DNA from: Chamaea fasciata
Taxonomy: Eukaryota; Chordata; Aves; Passeriformes; Sylviidae
Direction: 5' to 3'
DNA: 64,000 nt
Assembly: GCA_029207755.1 (NCBI GenBank)
Contig: JARCOQ010000232.1
Coordinates: forward strand, 62,001 to 126,000
Shown in pieces: positions 36,001 to 50,200 of this stretch. The stretch's first letter is position 1. Each line of letters opens with the position of its first letter. Made by a program: the position numbers and the translations under genes. The notes beneath the pieces are model-generated. The model saw only the letters and a list, made by a program, of their open reading frames with translations. It was not told where the DNA came from and searched no databases.

Positions 36001-38222
36001 TGGATTGAGCACATATTCCATGAAGGTTGAGAAGACTTTCATCACCACATCAAGCCACACAAGCATGTTCATCAGAAACCGGAGTAACATCACAGCCCAC
36101 TTCCAGTGGAAGATGTTTCCTACTGAGGAAGCCGACAATGAAGAGAAGAGGAGGTTGGTTTGAAAGATACGTTTCAGTGAGATACATGGCCCAAGACTGA
36201 AACTAATGCATGGCCTCAGGGGGGTGTTGGTGATTTTGAATGGTTTAGGCCAAGTAAACCATCCCTGGCATTAGGGTGTGTGTCCCTGGGCTGCAGGAGC
36301 TCAGCACAGCATTCCAGTTCCATTTATACTCCAACCAAGGATGGCATTTTGGGAAGGAAAGGTTGATTGCAATGACTGGATTTCCTCAAGTTCTAATTGG
36401 GCTTTTGCCTCCCTAATCTTCTTCCTACATGACCTGGCAACATCCTTAAACGTTTCCTGAGTTGCCAGCCCCTCTTTGCAAAGGCAATACGCCCTCTTTT
36501 TTCCCCTTAGTTCCTTCCAAATCTCCTTGCCCATCCAGGCTCGTTGTCTTCCCTGTCAGCTCATCTTTCAGCACACAGGGACAGTCTGTTCCTGTGCCTT
36601 CAAGACTTCTTTCTTGAAGTATGTCCATCCTTCCTGTACCCCTTTGTTTGTAAAGGCTGTTTCCCAAGGTCCTCTCCAAAACAGTCTCTTGAACAGGCCG
36701 AAGGCTGCCTTCCAGAAGACCAGAGTGGAAGTTTTGTTGATGCCCCTCCTTGTTTCACTGAATGTTGAAAACTCTGTTATTTCACAGTCACTGTACCCCC
36801 AGACAGTGGTGAACAGATGAAGTTCTTTTAGTTCTTAGGGAATCTCCTGGTGATATCCAGTACCTGGATCCCAGGGAGGCAGCAGGCTTCCCTGTGGAAC
36901 GGATCCGCTCGATATACAGGGCCCTCATTTCCCCTTAGAAGGGATTCACTTACTACCACTACCCTTCTTTTCTTCGTAATACTTTTTTCCAATTACATTT
37001 ATTTTCATGCCAGTTTGTGTCCTAGCCTGTCACCAGGACATTTTGTTTTTCCTTACTTCCAGTCTTAGGGATGGTGTTAGCTCTAAGGCCTACTCTCCTG
37101 CTGTCAGAGATGCTTTTGAGATCTCAGAGCAGAGAGGACTTTTTTTTATGAGAGGAGCTAGTGCAGGATCCTTTCCCTCTCTGGCCATTCTACTACCATG
37201 CACTGGGATGGGACCCAAAAAGCTCTGGATCCTGAAAAGATGATCTCTCCAGGAGTTTGCTGTCTGTCTCCTGCACCAAGAAGTCCCTTCCCCTCTCACA
37301 GCCTCTGTTTTCATGCATATAAAACCTTGGATGTCACTGAAGGGATGCGGTGCCTGAATTCATCAATTTCCTTTGGAAGTGCTCTGGGATGCTCTTGTGA
37401 AAGGCAGAGTAGGGAACAGGGCAGGTCCAAAATGGAAGAAACAAAGAGCGATGCTGGTAACACGTAACCACAACCCAGCTTCGTCTCCCTTTCCCAGGGA
37501 AGTCCTGCAGTGGGTGCTCCGTGATCTTTATCTGCCTCCCCCGAGCAGCTCAGTGGTAGGAAAAGCCAGCTGAGGTGGCTGGTGGATTCTCCCTCAGTTT
37601 TGGCAGAGGCTTTGAGGCAGGAGACTCTCTTGAGGGATGCTGGCTTTCCAAAGCTCTCCTGAGCTTGCAAGTGTGGAGTAAAGCTACCTGCTGAGCTAGT
37701 GCACAACAAGTTATCTTCTGATCCAATTGGGACCCTCGTGGCTTGGGGTCAGCCCTTGCTGGGGAGCTGCCGCTCCTCCCCAAGCGCTTTGCTCTCCCGC
37801 ACTTCCGCTTCTCTCTGCAAATATATTAAATGACCTGCTGGCTTTGTCTCTCCCTGCGGCTGCAGGCAGTGTGATTTGCTGGAGCCACCACCAAAGGTCT
37901 GGATGGAAGACTTCATGGAGGAGAAAAAAATAAAGAAGGTGAAGGGCTTTTGTGAAAATCGCACCGCCCTCCTGAGCCAAAAGGTCCAGGAGGAGAAGGC
38001 AAAGGTGCAAGAAGACCCCCTGCTGTTCTCCAATGACTTTTGTTTTCATTGAGCCAATGGTAAGTGATAGCTGAGAACCTCATTTTCCTCCTCTTCCTTC
38101 TCTTCCTTCTCTTCCTTCTCTTCCTTCTCTTTCTCCTCGTCCTCCTCCTCTTCCTTCTCCTCCTTCTCTTCCTTCTCCTCCTTCTCCTCCTCCTCCTCTT
38201 CCTCCTCCTCCTCCCCCTCCTC

Positions 38223-38262
<40 letters not shown>

Positions 38263-41200
38263 CGCCCACCCTACCCCCGCCCCTTCCCCCGGGTGCGGTC
38301 ACTCAGCAGGTCCTCAGCTGGCTCGGTGTGCTCAGAGGGAGGACATGGAGTTTCTGGTGCGGCTGCAGAGCTCACTGCTGAAAGTATTTCTGCCCTGCAG
38401 GCTCAAGGCAGGGCTGGGAGCCTGACAAAGCTGAGCTCTGCTGCCAGGGCTCGAGCTCAGGGCACTCCGTGTCCTTGAAGTGTCCACAGGGAGCAGTTTT
38501 TGTAGGTAGGGGCTCCCCCGACACGTGCTGCTGCGTGGGGTTCAGCGGAGGGTGTTGGAGCAGTGCCAGTTCACGGATTGACCTGAAGCATGCAAGGGTT
38601 CGCTGGGAAAAGGAGGCCAAATTCAGCCCAAGGTTAATTGTAGAAATGCCTGTCCCTTCCTCTAACCACGACTCGCACTGTTTGTGAGTCTCCCAGTGTC
38701 ATCTGTGAGCCTGGACACAAGGGTGGGAGGTTATAATGGGCATTTTGAGTTCTCTTGCACACGGGGACAGTAAACCTTTTCTTTTTCTGTTTATGCAAGC
38801 AAACGCCCATGTCCTCCCATCAGCCAGAGCCCTGATTCTGAGTATTGGCATTGTGAGAGATGATGAATGCCTGGTGTCTGCACAGTGCAAAATCCCTTCT
38901 CATCCTGGAGTAAATCCTAGAATAATCCCAACCTCTGCTTTCTTTGAAAAAAGGTTAAACTAATATTTTTCTTTCCAAGGAAGGGGATCGTGTTCTTGGT
39001 TACTCCTATGGCCCGTCTAAGGCCAAGAGCCACCAGTGCACAATGGCAGTTAGGTACCACTGTAGCTGACTGCAGCATGATGTGACCAGGAGCTTGTGTC
39101 AGAGCAGCAGGAACATTGTGGAGAGTGGGGGCTGATCAGCTGAGCATTGAGAGCGCCCAGTGGTGTGTTGAGCTGGGTTTAGAGTGTTTCCTTGGGCTCC
39201 TTATGTTGTTCACTCATCACTGATGCTCTGAAGAAAGGCTTAGAGGAGTGGTTGAAAACAAGAAGTGTGAAGTTTGAAGATAAATCTTTTTCTGTCTCTT
39301 TCTGTTTCAGGAGGGAGAGATTGGGCCACGTTGTTCGGCTGAAATCAAGGTGACCTTTAAACCCCTGGAAGCACTGGAGTATCAGAGTGTGGCCTACTGT
39401 GACATCTCAGGTACAGCTCCTTTCCCCTGCTTCTCTCACCCACAGTGAAGCCATGGAGCAAGCCTGAGCCCACTGGGCTCCCATGTAACTGCTGGGAAGA
39501 GTTCCTGGTCAGCAGGGCAGTGCTGGCACATCCCCAGTGTCCCTGCAGCTTCCAGGGAGTCTCCCATGCAAGGCCAGGGCTCGGAACACCTGTGTCTGGA
39601 TTGCTGATCCCAGAACAACCCAGGCAGTGCAGGGAGATCTTTTCATGGCACGGCTTTGCCAGCATTTCCTCAAAGGCCAAGGAGCTACAGAGCAGAACAG
39701 CTTTAGTGAACAAGCACTAAGCCCCTCTAGACCACTGACCTCCAGGATGGGTCCATTTGACGTGGATCCATCATCAGGCAGTCGGAACTGAGTTAGAAAT
39801 GTGCTCCCTGAGCCTGGATCACCTCCAGACACCACCAGGCCCGCGGAGGCGGAGCCCCGCTGAGCCCAGGGTGTTGGTAGAAGGACCACCCTTGGCCAGC
39901 ACCTGCTTCTCTCCCTGTGTGGGAATTGTCACCTTGCAGCTCTCAGTCTGTGCAAACAGAACACAGTGCCGAGTGTCAGAAGTGGAGGACAGCAGTCCTG
40001 TGCTGCTGGGCCAGGTGGTTTGGCAGTTGTTGCCTGGCAGTTTGCCAGGTAGCAATTGCCAAAGTCTTCGTGAGCTTTGTGCCTTCAATGAATGGATTTC
40101 AAAGCTCCTCTAAGTGCATGGGGAGGAAACCCTAGAGTCATAGTACGTTAAGGATGGAACGGACCTCAAAGACTGTCTAGTGCCAAGGCCCCTGCCATGG
40201 GCAGGGACACCTCCCACTAGACCAGGTAGCTCCAAGCCCCATCCAGCCTGGCTTTGAACACTTTCAGGGCTGGAACCTCCACAACTCCCCTGGGGAACCT
40301 ACTCCAGCGTCTCACCACCTCACAGTAAAAAAATTCTTCTCAATATCTAACCTAAATTTCCTTTCTTTCAATTTATACCTGTCACTCCTTGGCCTGTCGC
40401 TACAGGACACCAGAGATGTTTTAAACTCAGCAAACTGGTGGCTAAAATTGGAAACCAGCCCAAGGAATGGGTTAGAAATTGCAAGTCAGCCCCAGGGGAT
40501 ATCTCCTGAGGGAAGAGAAGGGTCCATATCTTCTGCTGCAGCATCAAGAGCTGGTTGCATGCAGCTCAGAATCAGGGTCTAGCATTGAGGCAGCCTGGAA
40601 AATCCAGTAGAACAGAGGGAATTATTGTACTGAAATGGACATCTCTCCCCAGGCCGTGAGAGCAGGCTGGCCCTGCACCTCAGAGGGGAAGGCCGCAGAC
40701 CCTTGGTTGAACTCAGCTGTGATACCCCGAACCTTGGGGAAGTTTTTGTCAAAACCGCCCACACCCATGAGGTGAGCACCAGGGGTTGGGATGGATCCTG
40801 ATGGCTCCTGAGGCAGCAGCAAGCCTGGTGGACCTGTGGAATTCCTGGCAACCTGGGCAGTTGTGAGCAGGGAATATCTGATGTACCGATCAAATCTGGG
40901 CGCGGGGGGGAAGGGGGTGTTCCAGAAAAATGTGTCTGTTGTTCATGAAGCCCCAGTCCCTTCTTTTGGGCAGCCTTCCATAGGGATCAGCTGGGAGGCT
41001 TCCTGCAAAACAACCCCTTTTGACCCAACGCTGGGTCAAAAAGCTGTTCAGAGGCTTTTGTGGCAGCACCAGACACAAGGCACCTTTGTACTGGGCTGTT
41101 CGGAAGCAGCTGGGACAAGCTGGCTACATTTGAGCTTCAGTCCACCGCAAACAATTTTTAGTCAAGTGTCTCCTGCTCATTCCTGGAAGTCACAGGAAAG

Positions 41201-44200
41201 CCATCCAGCCTCCTGGCTCAGTGCAGGCCCTTGCAAAGGGCTTGAGGATTCTTTCCCTTGCTGTCCAATCCCTCACCACACTTCAGGCTTGGTGCATCTC
41301 TGGCTCTACAAAGAGAAAAGTGTTCCTGGGAATAAAGCAAAAGATTTTTCTACCTATTTGCCTCCCCCCTGTTGGGGGTCAAGTTTGCAAAAAAAAAGAG
41401 AGAGCAACTGAAAGAGGCAGAAAACGAGGCACTACATCATGCCAGACACTTTCAGAAGTTTGGTTGTGGAAGAGAAAGACACGTTGAGTTTTCTTACCAA
41501 AAGATGGCGCTGTCTGTACATTTTGATGTTGATGCCTCCTTCTCAGTGTATTGTTTTCACGGTATGGGAAAAGGTAAATGCGTAGATACGGTACTGCTGG
41601 AGCTGTGCTGACTGGGGCAGCAGCAGCTCTGTGGTGAGTCACTACGCAGCTGCAATCACCCCACGTTGCTCTCAGGGCCAGGTCTGAATGAGCTTGGTGC
41701 TACTGACCAGAGGTGGACTGCTCTGTGTCCGTGGGGAAACCCCAGGGTGACTCCAGTTATGTGGAGTTATGTGAGCTTCGCATGAAAACCCAAAGGCAGA
41801 ACTTGTCCTGTTGTATTTTTTTGACTTCTGCCGTCCAGCAGCACAAAGCATCTTCTGCCTTTTCTGGGTGTTAATTGCGCCATTAGAAAATGACTCCCAG
41901 GAAGGGAAGATTTCACGTGTACTTGCATTTTGTTTTCTTGCTGCTGCAGGTGAAACTGATGAACAAAGGAGTTCTTGATGCTCCCTTCACCTATATCCCT
42001 TCAAACACGGAAGTGGGCTGCTGCTTCAAGTTTGTACCCGAGGAGGGCCTCATTGCACCAGGTGGGATCCAGACTATTCAGATCTCCTTGGATGCCGCCG
42101 TGTTGGGGCGGTTTGAGGAACCATTCCAGTTCCGTGTGGCTGGATCTCCTACGCCTGTGATCCTGACCATCGAGTAAGGACTCTGGGAGCTTACTCTGGG
42201 TGGGCACATCTGTAGCTGTCTCTGGGACATCCCCCACCTACCTCATTTTGGGGTCGGGCAGAGAAAAAAGATGTTCCCTGAGGTCTCAATCTCTGCTCTG
42301 ATCCTGGCATTGCCTTAGTGTGGGGGTGCCTGCTGCCCTGTGTGGTACCCGGGAGCTGGAATGACTCCTCCCTGCAGGGATGTCCCTCTGCCTTGGGCCA
42401 TGGCAGGCAGTGGCATGGATCAGCTTTGGGCAGTAGCGGCTCTGGGATGTCCCCCCTGAGCACCCAGCAAGGCCCCCAGGGCTTTGGAGATGGGCCAGCC
42501 TGGGTGATTCTCCACCAGCAGCAGTGTTTTTAAAAACTTCTGTTAATAATCCATCCCAAACGGGCAGCAGCAGCCTCAGCTCACCTCTCATGGCCATGCA
42601 TGGAGGCAGGCTGTGCTCCGAGCTCCTGTGCAGAGTGCTCTGCTACCTCCTTTCCACAGCCAGGAAAAGGCTGATGTGGGAGACAGGGAACTGTGCAGCA
42701 GGAACCGTCCCAAGGACATGGGCTTCATCCCATAATCCTGGCCCTGCAGAAGGGAGAAGGGGTGATGATGGGGGAGGCAGAGCTCAGTCCTCAGGACCAC
42801 AGCAGCATGAGGGCTTGTCCCTGCTAGCCTGAGGCGTGTGCTGGTAGGATAACGTAGTGTAAGCAGGAAAGCTGATGCTGGCTGCTCTGGAGCCTTGGAG
42901 CTAGGCTGCTGCTGTTGGGAGGCACTGGATCAGGGCAATAAAGAAATGAAAGCAATCTGCAGTTGATTATACCAATAAGATAAGGGAGATGGATTAAAAA
43001 GAACATGAAACTTATTACTTAGCAGGAGAAAAGTGTTGACTAGGTCTGCCCATAGTAGAGAAACAATTACACTGGCTTTGCTTTTGGAGGAAAAGTGCTG
43101 CTATTTTTATTTTGGAAATCAAGAGGGAACCTTTCACCATCAAATAATTGATTCTCCTCTGTCCCTCCCCCAAACTCGTCATGTGTAGTGGTGCGGAAGT
43201 TTTCTATTACATTAAATGTATTACAGTTGTATGGTGTACCCTTGATTTTCTGTACTTTGGTTCAATGTACCCCAGTTCTATACTGTTCTATTTTTAAACT
43301 CCCTCATGTTGCCGTCTCCCCCTCTGCCTCCCTCTGCCTCTCCTTGTCTCCCCAGTTACAGTCCCTGGTCGGCTACCCTTTCCCGCCTTGTGTAGCTGTC
43401 TGTCATCCCTCAGGGAGATTCCCCCTCCCTGCCAGTCACCCAGGGCCTGTCCCCCAGGTCTGGAAGCTTCGATAGGAGCTTCCAGGTGACTGGCTGATTG
43501 GAGGGTCCTCCCCTGCCTCTTTTTGGTTACTGGTCGTTGTCATTGTCTATTATGTTAATGAATCCGCTCCTCTCCTACCCTACTGGCGTATGCGTACCCA
43601 CCCCGAGTCTCCACCTCCTGTGTGAAACCCCCTGCCTCCCAAGGCTCTGGGTCTCTCCGAGGCTCAGGCTTTAGGACGAGGGTCCCCTCGCATCAATAAA
43701 GCCGAAGTTCCAGTTGCCTCCGAGAGTCCCGCCTTTCATTCCTCCACCATAGCAAAGCGGCAGGGCGAGTCGGCAGCAAAGATCCCACTAAGATCCTGTG
43801 GGGACGTGTCGGGGCTAGCCAGGCGTGAGAAGACATGCGCCGCCGCAATCATGAGTGAGATGTTATTCCATAAGCAGCTTTCTCCTTGAGCAAGAGAAGG
43901 TGTCTCTTGTTGAGATGTGTAGAGCGGAGCCAGGGACAGTCCTGTGAACACAGTAGAAGACACAGTTCACTGGTCCTTGACTTTTAACCAAAAGGCAGGG
44001 TGCGCATTAATTGGCGTCAACCATGAAATAAACTCGTGTTGGGCAGCTTCAAGTGCTGCCTTCAGTGGATGTTGGTGACTTTTAGTGCCTGTCTGCTGAG
44101 TTCAAGGCCAGGGGAGGAGGTGTGGTAGATTCAGGACACCCATGTTTGGTTGTTTAAGCTATTGCTCCTGGCTGTGCCAGCTGGTGCACTAGTGACAAGC

Positions 44201-47200
44201 TGGTCCTTTCCTCTAGGATTCATCTGTCTACTGTGTAGAATTGTTAATGTTCTTTTTGGAGGATGTTTGGGGCTCCCCTGGCTTCATGTCTCAAAACTCT
44301 GTCTGTAATGATTGTGTGGGTCAAAATCTCCTGAGAAAGCTCCTCCATGGGAAGACCAGTTACAGCCAAGTAGCAAAGCAGGGAACCTGTGGCTGGAAAG
44401 GCTGGTTACAGAAGTTTGTGGGGACACCTTTATGTCCATCCCATTACAGATGGGGAAACTGAGGCACGGAGACACATCTGGATGGGTTTTCAGGGTCCCT
44501 CATGGGACCACCGGCAACTTGGGGGCTTTTCCTGCCTGCCCTGCGTCCAAAGCCCCATCAGTGGCTGTGGGCTGCTGGCCTCTTGGCTTTAGCTGCCTCC
44601 TGTGCACATGGACACTGTGCAGAGCACATGGTGGTGCGTTGATTTGAAACCCACGATGCCCCTGACACCAGGTTTTGTGCCCCCAAGCCACGACAGCCGG
44701 AGGCTTTGCAATTCCCTTTAACGCAGCCATTTCCTCCTGTGTCCCTGTCATCGCAGGGGGTGTGTCGTCGGGCTGACTTTACACTTCGACACCGATGAGC
44801 TCGACTTCGGTGACATCTCCTTTGGTGAGCGTTCCCTGCGCTGGGACACAGCGGGAGGGATCTGTGTGCTCCAAAATGGAGCACTTGAACGTAAAAGCAT
44901 CCAGCACTGCTCATGTTCTGCCACAACAGCCTCTTCAGGGTGTTGTAATAGATACATACTATTAAATTCGTGGATTAAAATTGTGTGTATTAAAACTTTG
45001 CAGTGGAATGTAAAAACCCCTGAATTCCTGGAAATAGTTCCAGGGCATCTCTTTGCATACCACAGCCTTTTCACAGTCCAAAGGTGTAACCTCGACATCT
45101 GCCAGAGAGATAACCGGGAAACAGCCCATTAATCATGGGCTGACCACATCTTCACAGTTCATCAGGAGATCCGATCCCAATCTGGGCGGAGGTCGGCAGA
45201 AAACCTTCTGACAGAAGATTCGGAGACTTTTCATTCAGACGTCTTTTCAATTTCTCAGGAAACTCTTTCAGATATCCCTTGCGGACACCAGACATTTCAA
45301 TGATTCTGTTATGTACATGATGTCATGTTCTTCGGGTTCTTTGTTACCGTCTTGTTTTCGCCTCAGGGTAGAAAAATGGTATAAAACGCCTACCCTGAGA
45401 CCCCGAATTTGTGGGCAGTACTCCGGAGAAGCACCCTTTGCTGCTCCCGGATTGTCCACCCAACCTTCGATCGATGTTGTCCTGATTTATTGTGGCGTTT
45501 CCCGAAATTGCTTTTCAAATTTGTTAAATAAATCTTTGATTTAGGAAATTGGCTCTGATCATTTATAACAGTGTGAACTGCAGGTGCCTCAGGTAGCATT
45601 TTGCCATTGTGGGATCAAATAGGAGCAAGTATTTTCTGGTGTCTCTGTCCTGGTTTAAAAGACAGATTCTGCCAAGGAAGGTGGCAATCTTCATGGAATG
45701 GAATGATGACCCTCCTCTCTCCAAATTACTATACCTTTGAAATTACAGGGCTTCCAGGCAAAAATATGGAAAAGGAATAGCAGTTCGTACTAGAATATAT
45801 CAGGACAGCACAGACAACAACGCAATGCCAGAAGTTTCCAACCCGCCGAGTCCTGTTTTCCCCTTTGGTGTGGTTATGATCACAGGCTGGAGGAGCGGTG
45901 GGCTCTGGCAGGGCAGTGATTTCCCTCCCAGCCGGCACGGGCAGGGAGGGAAGGAGGAAATCGCTGCTTTTGCAAACTACGGGCAGCAGGAGATCTGGGC
46001 ACTGGCAATTGGGAGCAGGCAGAAGTGGGGACGGCGGGCAGGTTCGATCACGGTGCTGAGCCCGGCGTCAAGCGCACGACGTCCCGCAGCAGCACGCTGC
46101 CGACCTTCCCGAGCCCCGCGCGGAAGGACGGAAAGGTCTGCCCCCTGCAAACCTCGGCTCCGACTTCACAACCGCCCGCGGCATCACGGCAGAGCTCCCA
46201 AAGAGCCCCGGATGGAAAAGCCCACCCGCACAGCCGAGACCACCCCAAACCCCCTGTATTTCCCTTCCCAGACTGAGGCCAAAATTCACTACGAAACCTA
46301 AACTCATAACAATGAAGTTGTTGAACGTTTTAAGAAAACTAATTGCCTCTCCTGATCTGCTTCTTCGCCACCCTGCATCACCACTGAGGCACTTGTTAAG
46401 TTGCCTTTTGAATAAATGAAACAAGAAAGGCAACAGGTAGAAACGCATTCCTAAGGTCTCTTCAGCTGAAGGCAGCTGTTGTATCTTTGCTTCTTTTTAA
46501 CTGTTGTTGACTGTTGTCTGCATGTGGTGACCTCAGTCTCATTTGAGGTTTTGACATCTGTGTTTGTCCCTTTTGTGCTTCTCTTGCCTCCCTGCTGGAG
46601 TCACTGCTGGAGCCGGCAGTGATTACTGTTGATGGGCACAGAGAAGCTCTGGGCTGCGCCTGCAGTTGTTTTTTTCCCCCACCTGTGTTCAAATGACTCT
46701 TGGTGAGCAGGCCTGGGGAGAAGTCTCCTCCCCACAGAGCTGGCCAGCCAGTCCACTGCAGAGCAGGTTGTGGCTGGTGTCCGGGCTCTGCAGGACATCC
46801 CCACCATGCGTGGCACTATCTCTGGCTTTCCAATATGGAAAGCAAATCTCAGAGTTAAGGTGGGGTAAACCCTTGCAGGCAGCAATCACAGTGAGTAGTA
46901 TGGGTGCGATGTCCCCGCTTGTTGGGTCAAGGCTCGGGTTTGCCTCCAGCTGAGTGGGCTCTGAGCTGTCACATGCCCAGTCTGTTTGGCCCAAACCAAA
47001 AGACGCCTTAAGAATTCTGCAGAGAGAAACTGCATTAGGGTGCTTTGCATCACGTTCTAGTTCCTGATTCCATCCTCACTTTCTTCTGCTGTAGCTTCTT
47101 CTCAATGGCGACTCACTCTTTATGTATCTTGAAAAGGGTAGGAGTGTTGGCAGACTTAACAGGGAATTTTACAGTTTGAATTTTCAGAGGAAATGCTTGG

Positions 47201-50200
47201 TCTGGGTGCACAGTCATCAGGGAGAAATAACTGGTGCTGGTTTGGGGCAGGTGAGGGAGCTTCTCCCCATCAGAAAGAGAGAAGCTTGCAGTGTTGAGCA
47301 GGGCTAAGAGCAGGCATTTTCAAGGCTGCAGTCTGGAATCAGTGTTAAAGGGAACTAAGTGACGACTAATTCCTCTTGCAGCTTCTCAGTAATCTGTAGT
47401 TCAGATAATAAAGAGCTAAACTCCAATCACGCTTTCATGCTACCAGGGTATTCCCACCAGGAGTCACGACATAACTGGTGCCTAAATGGATATTTGTGTC
47501 CTTTTCCTAGGCTTTCCCTACACCAAGACCTGTCGCCTCACTAACACCTCGCGGGTGCCGGACGATGGCACTCAGCCTGCTGTTAGCAGCTTTGAGCAAA
47601 TACTCAGCGACAGTGAGCCCTCCTGGAGGGAGGGAATTCATTTTTCTGTGAAGCCAAGGGAGTTTACAATGAACCCCAGCGAAAGGACCCTCCAATCCCA
47701 GGAACACCAGGATATCGAGGTATGGGAAGAGTCCAGCCACACACACTTCAGCAGCGGGTCTGAAGCTTCACGGGAGTGTGGGAGGGCTTTAGCTCTGATG
47801 CCAGCTCTGATCATCGTGTGAGCGAGGATCTGCACTGGCGTGGGGCCTCTGTGAGCTGGGTTACTCGGGACGTTCCTGAAGGAGCACTGATTTGTTTCCA
47901 AAATCACAAGCTGAAATCATGTCCCATATGGTCAAGTACTGAAGGCATTTTGGTGTTTTTGAGAGCAATGTCTTTGATTGCAAGTGGGCAGAGGACGGAC
48001 GAGGACCAAAGGTGGCTGTTAGACAGATGTCATTATATAAAGCAATTTGCTTTTCTTCTTGGTCTCATTTCTCCTGTCCTGGGGAGTAGAATGATTTGTG
48101 TTCACTGCAGGGATCTCCAGTGAAGGCAAAAAACTCTGCGGCCATGAACTGCCCAGCACCTGCTGGCCCACGCTTTGTCTTCAGCTTCCTGCTGTAAAGC
48201 TGAACTCATTCTGTTCAAGTCAGCAGATTTCCTCTGCATTTATGTCATTGTAGTCAGATGAAAATTTGCCCCTTGATTTGAACACAGTGCTGCACAGAGC
48301 TTTAGTCTAATGTTTTAATTTAGCTGACCTATGCCCTGATAGCAAGGTGTGCTTAACAAATCTGGTATTTGCCAGAAGGCTTTTGTCACTCTTAGAGACT
48401 GCTCTACACGTGGAGCGGCAGAAGAATTAAGGCAAAATCCTCCCTTTTCTTACCACAAAAACTGGAGGACATCACACGTGAGTCATGAGCTTTTGTAAAG
48501 AAGAATTTACTGCTCTTCTCTTCCACCAGGTGACCCTGTGTTCCAACACTGTGACGGAATACAACCGGAAATTGCTGGTGGACCTGGAGTGGTTTGGCAA
48601 GGGAGTGGCATCACTGGTCATCAAGGCCAGGTACCAGCACTTCCCTGGCCTCCCCCAGCGCACTGCCTTGCACAGGATGTGCTGGCTGCAGCTCCCAAGG
48701 AGACGTGTTGTTTAATGACCTCATGTTCTGCCCAGCTGGACATGAGAACAGCAGTGCTTGAAAAGCAGCCTGTGGTGAAAAGCAGCCCTGCTGACAGCCC
48801 AGCGTGGTCCTGGGTCGTTTTCTAAAGGGACCAGGAATGATATCATTTATTGACCTGGTGCTTGAGGTGAAGCAAATTTCCCAAGGGCCTCCTCGCCTTC
48901 TTCCTGCAAGAGGTGGAGTTGTGCTGGGTTGCAACCAGCCCGCGTTGGCTTGGGGCACACCAAGCAGTCTGCTGAGGGTCAGGGTCTGGTTCTGTTAACG
49001 AGGGCACGTGACAGTGGGGAAGTGGCTCACAGCAAGAGAGGTGAGGGCAGGATCTTCAGAGGGGAAATCAGTCCTTGATGTGGCAGGTCAGCTCTAATTT
49101 TTCCCCTTCTCTCTGCTTCCTGTTTTGAGCTTTGATGTTCTCAGGCTTAAAGCAAAAGTTGTTCTTGCTCCAGCAGAATTCCATCCTGCTGTGCTGCTCT
49201 AGGTGTCAGTTTAATGACAAGAGGGATGCAGTTCCCTGGTGCTGTTCCCACTCCCAGGCAGAGCCATCTCGTCAGTGCCTGGGCTGCTATGTTTGAAAAG
49301 CAAGTGCAATTGGGGACAGTCAGTGTTTGGACCTGTGGAGTGAAGGACCAGGGGAGTTGTAGGAACTGGGAGGGAGTGATCTCCCACTCTGTGGGGCAGG
49401 TGATGTCTCATGCCCTCCAAGGCTGGGGCAAACAGCTGAGTTCTCAGGCAGGGTAACAGCACCATGGGAGAGAAGGGAGTCCTTTTTACTGAGACACTAG
49501 AGTCGTGTGTTCCTGGAGCCTTACTGAGCACTGATCCCTGTTGGGAAGGCTCCCCCAGAGCTCATGGATCACTGGGACTGTTCCAGGAGTTCTTGCAAAC
49601 CTTCTTGGGTGAAGGAGGGGCTGAGGCAGCTGTGGGACCAAGTGCTCTGCCTGGGGCACTTGGCAGCCTCTGGGTGCTGCCTCTCAGGTTTTGCCCCTCC
49701 TCGACAAGACATGTTTGAGTGGGAAGACTTTGAAGGCAATTTTTCACCGTAGGGCTGTTAAATGTGTATTTGACAGTGACAAAGGTGTTGTGCTCCATTT
49801 CACAATCTTTGGGGGTAAACGTTCTCCATTCTCTCAGTATCTCTGATTCCCTTGGGGTCATCTCTTTGCCCAGATGTTTCGTTCCTGAGCTGCAAGTGTA
49901 CCCCCAAAACCGGGGGATCCATGAGTGCGACCTGAAGGCGCCGTTCGTGAGGAAGTTCTTCATTTGGAATAACACCCACCTTCCTGGCTGCTATGGGCTT
50001 ATTCCCCAGGTTTGGCATCGCATCCACCTCCTCCTCTCAAATATTACTGTGGAGATTATTAGGGGGGAAGAGGGTTTGGATAAGACCTTGCCGGTTTCTA
50101 TTCAGTCTTAAAGATCTGCTGAGAACAGGATCCTACCTGAATGTTAGCTTTAGGATGCAGTTTAATCTCTTGAGGAAAGGGCTTACGTTCTAGTCTTCAG

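Larger units (their letters stand above)
42174..44756 (+). other. HYDIN: Intron 10' (copy 2), enlarged
   Basis: It matches intron 10 but carries an extra 85 bp (42438-42522) and a solo LTR (43184-43847). Confidence 0.8.
44944..45570 (+). mobile_element. Solo LTR, copy-2 specific, intron 11'
   Basis: This 627-bp insert starts TGTAATAGATACATAC and ends TTATAACA (TG...CA with near-inverted ends). It is flanked by a perfect 4-bp duplication, GTGT (44940-44943 and 45571-45574). Copy 1 has a single GTGT. It carries a TATA box (TATAAAA, 45380-45386) and a poly(A) signal (AATAAA, 45527-45532) on the + strand, in the order U3-R-U5. A 4-bp duplication suggests a gammaretrovirus-like integrase. No internal genes are present. 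Confidence 0.85.
44825..47510 (+). other. HYDIN: Intron 11' (copy 2), enlarged
   Basis: It matches intron 11 but has a solo LTR at 44944-45570, 120 bp after the E11' donor. The CpG-rich block is at about 46020-46221. Confidence 0.8.
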
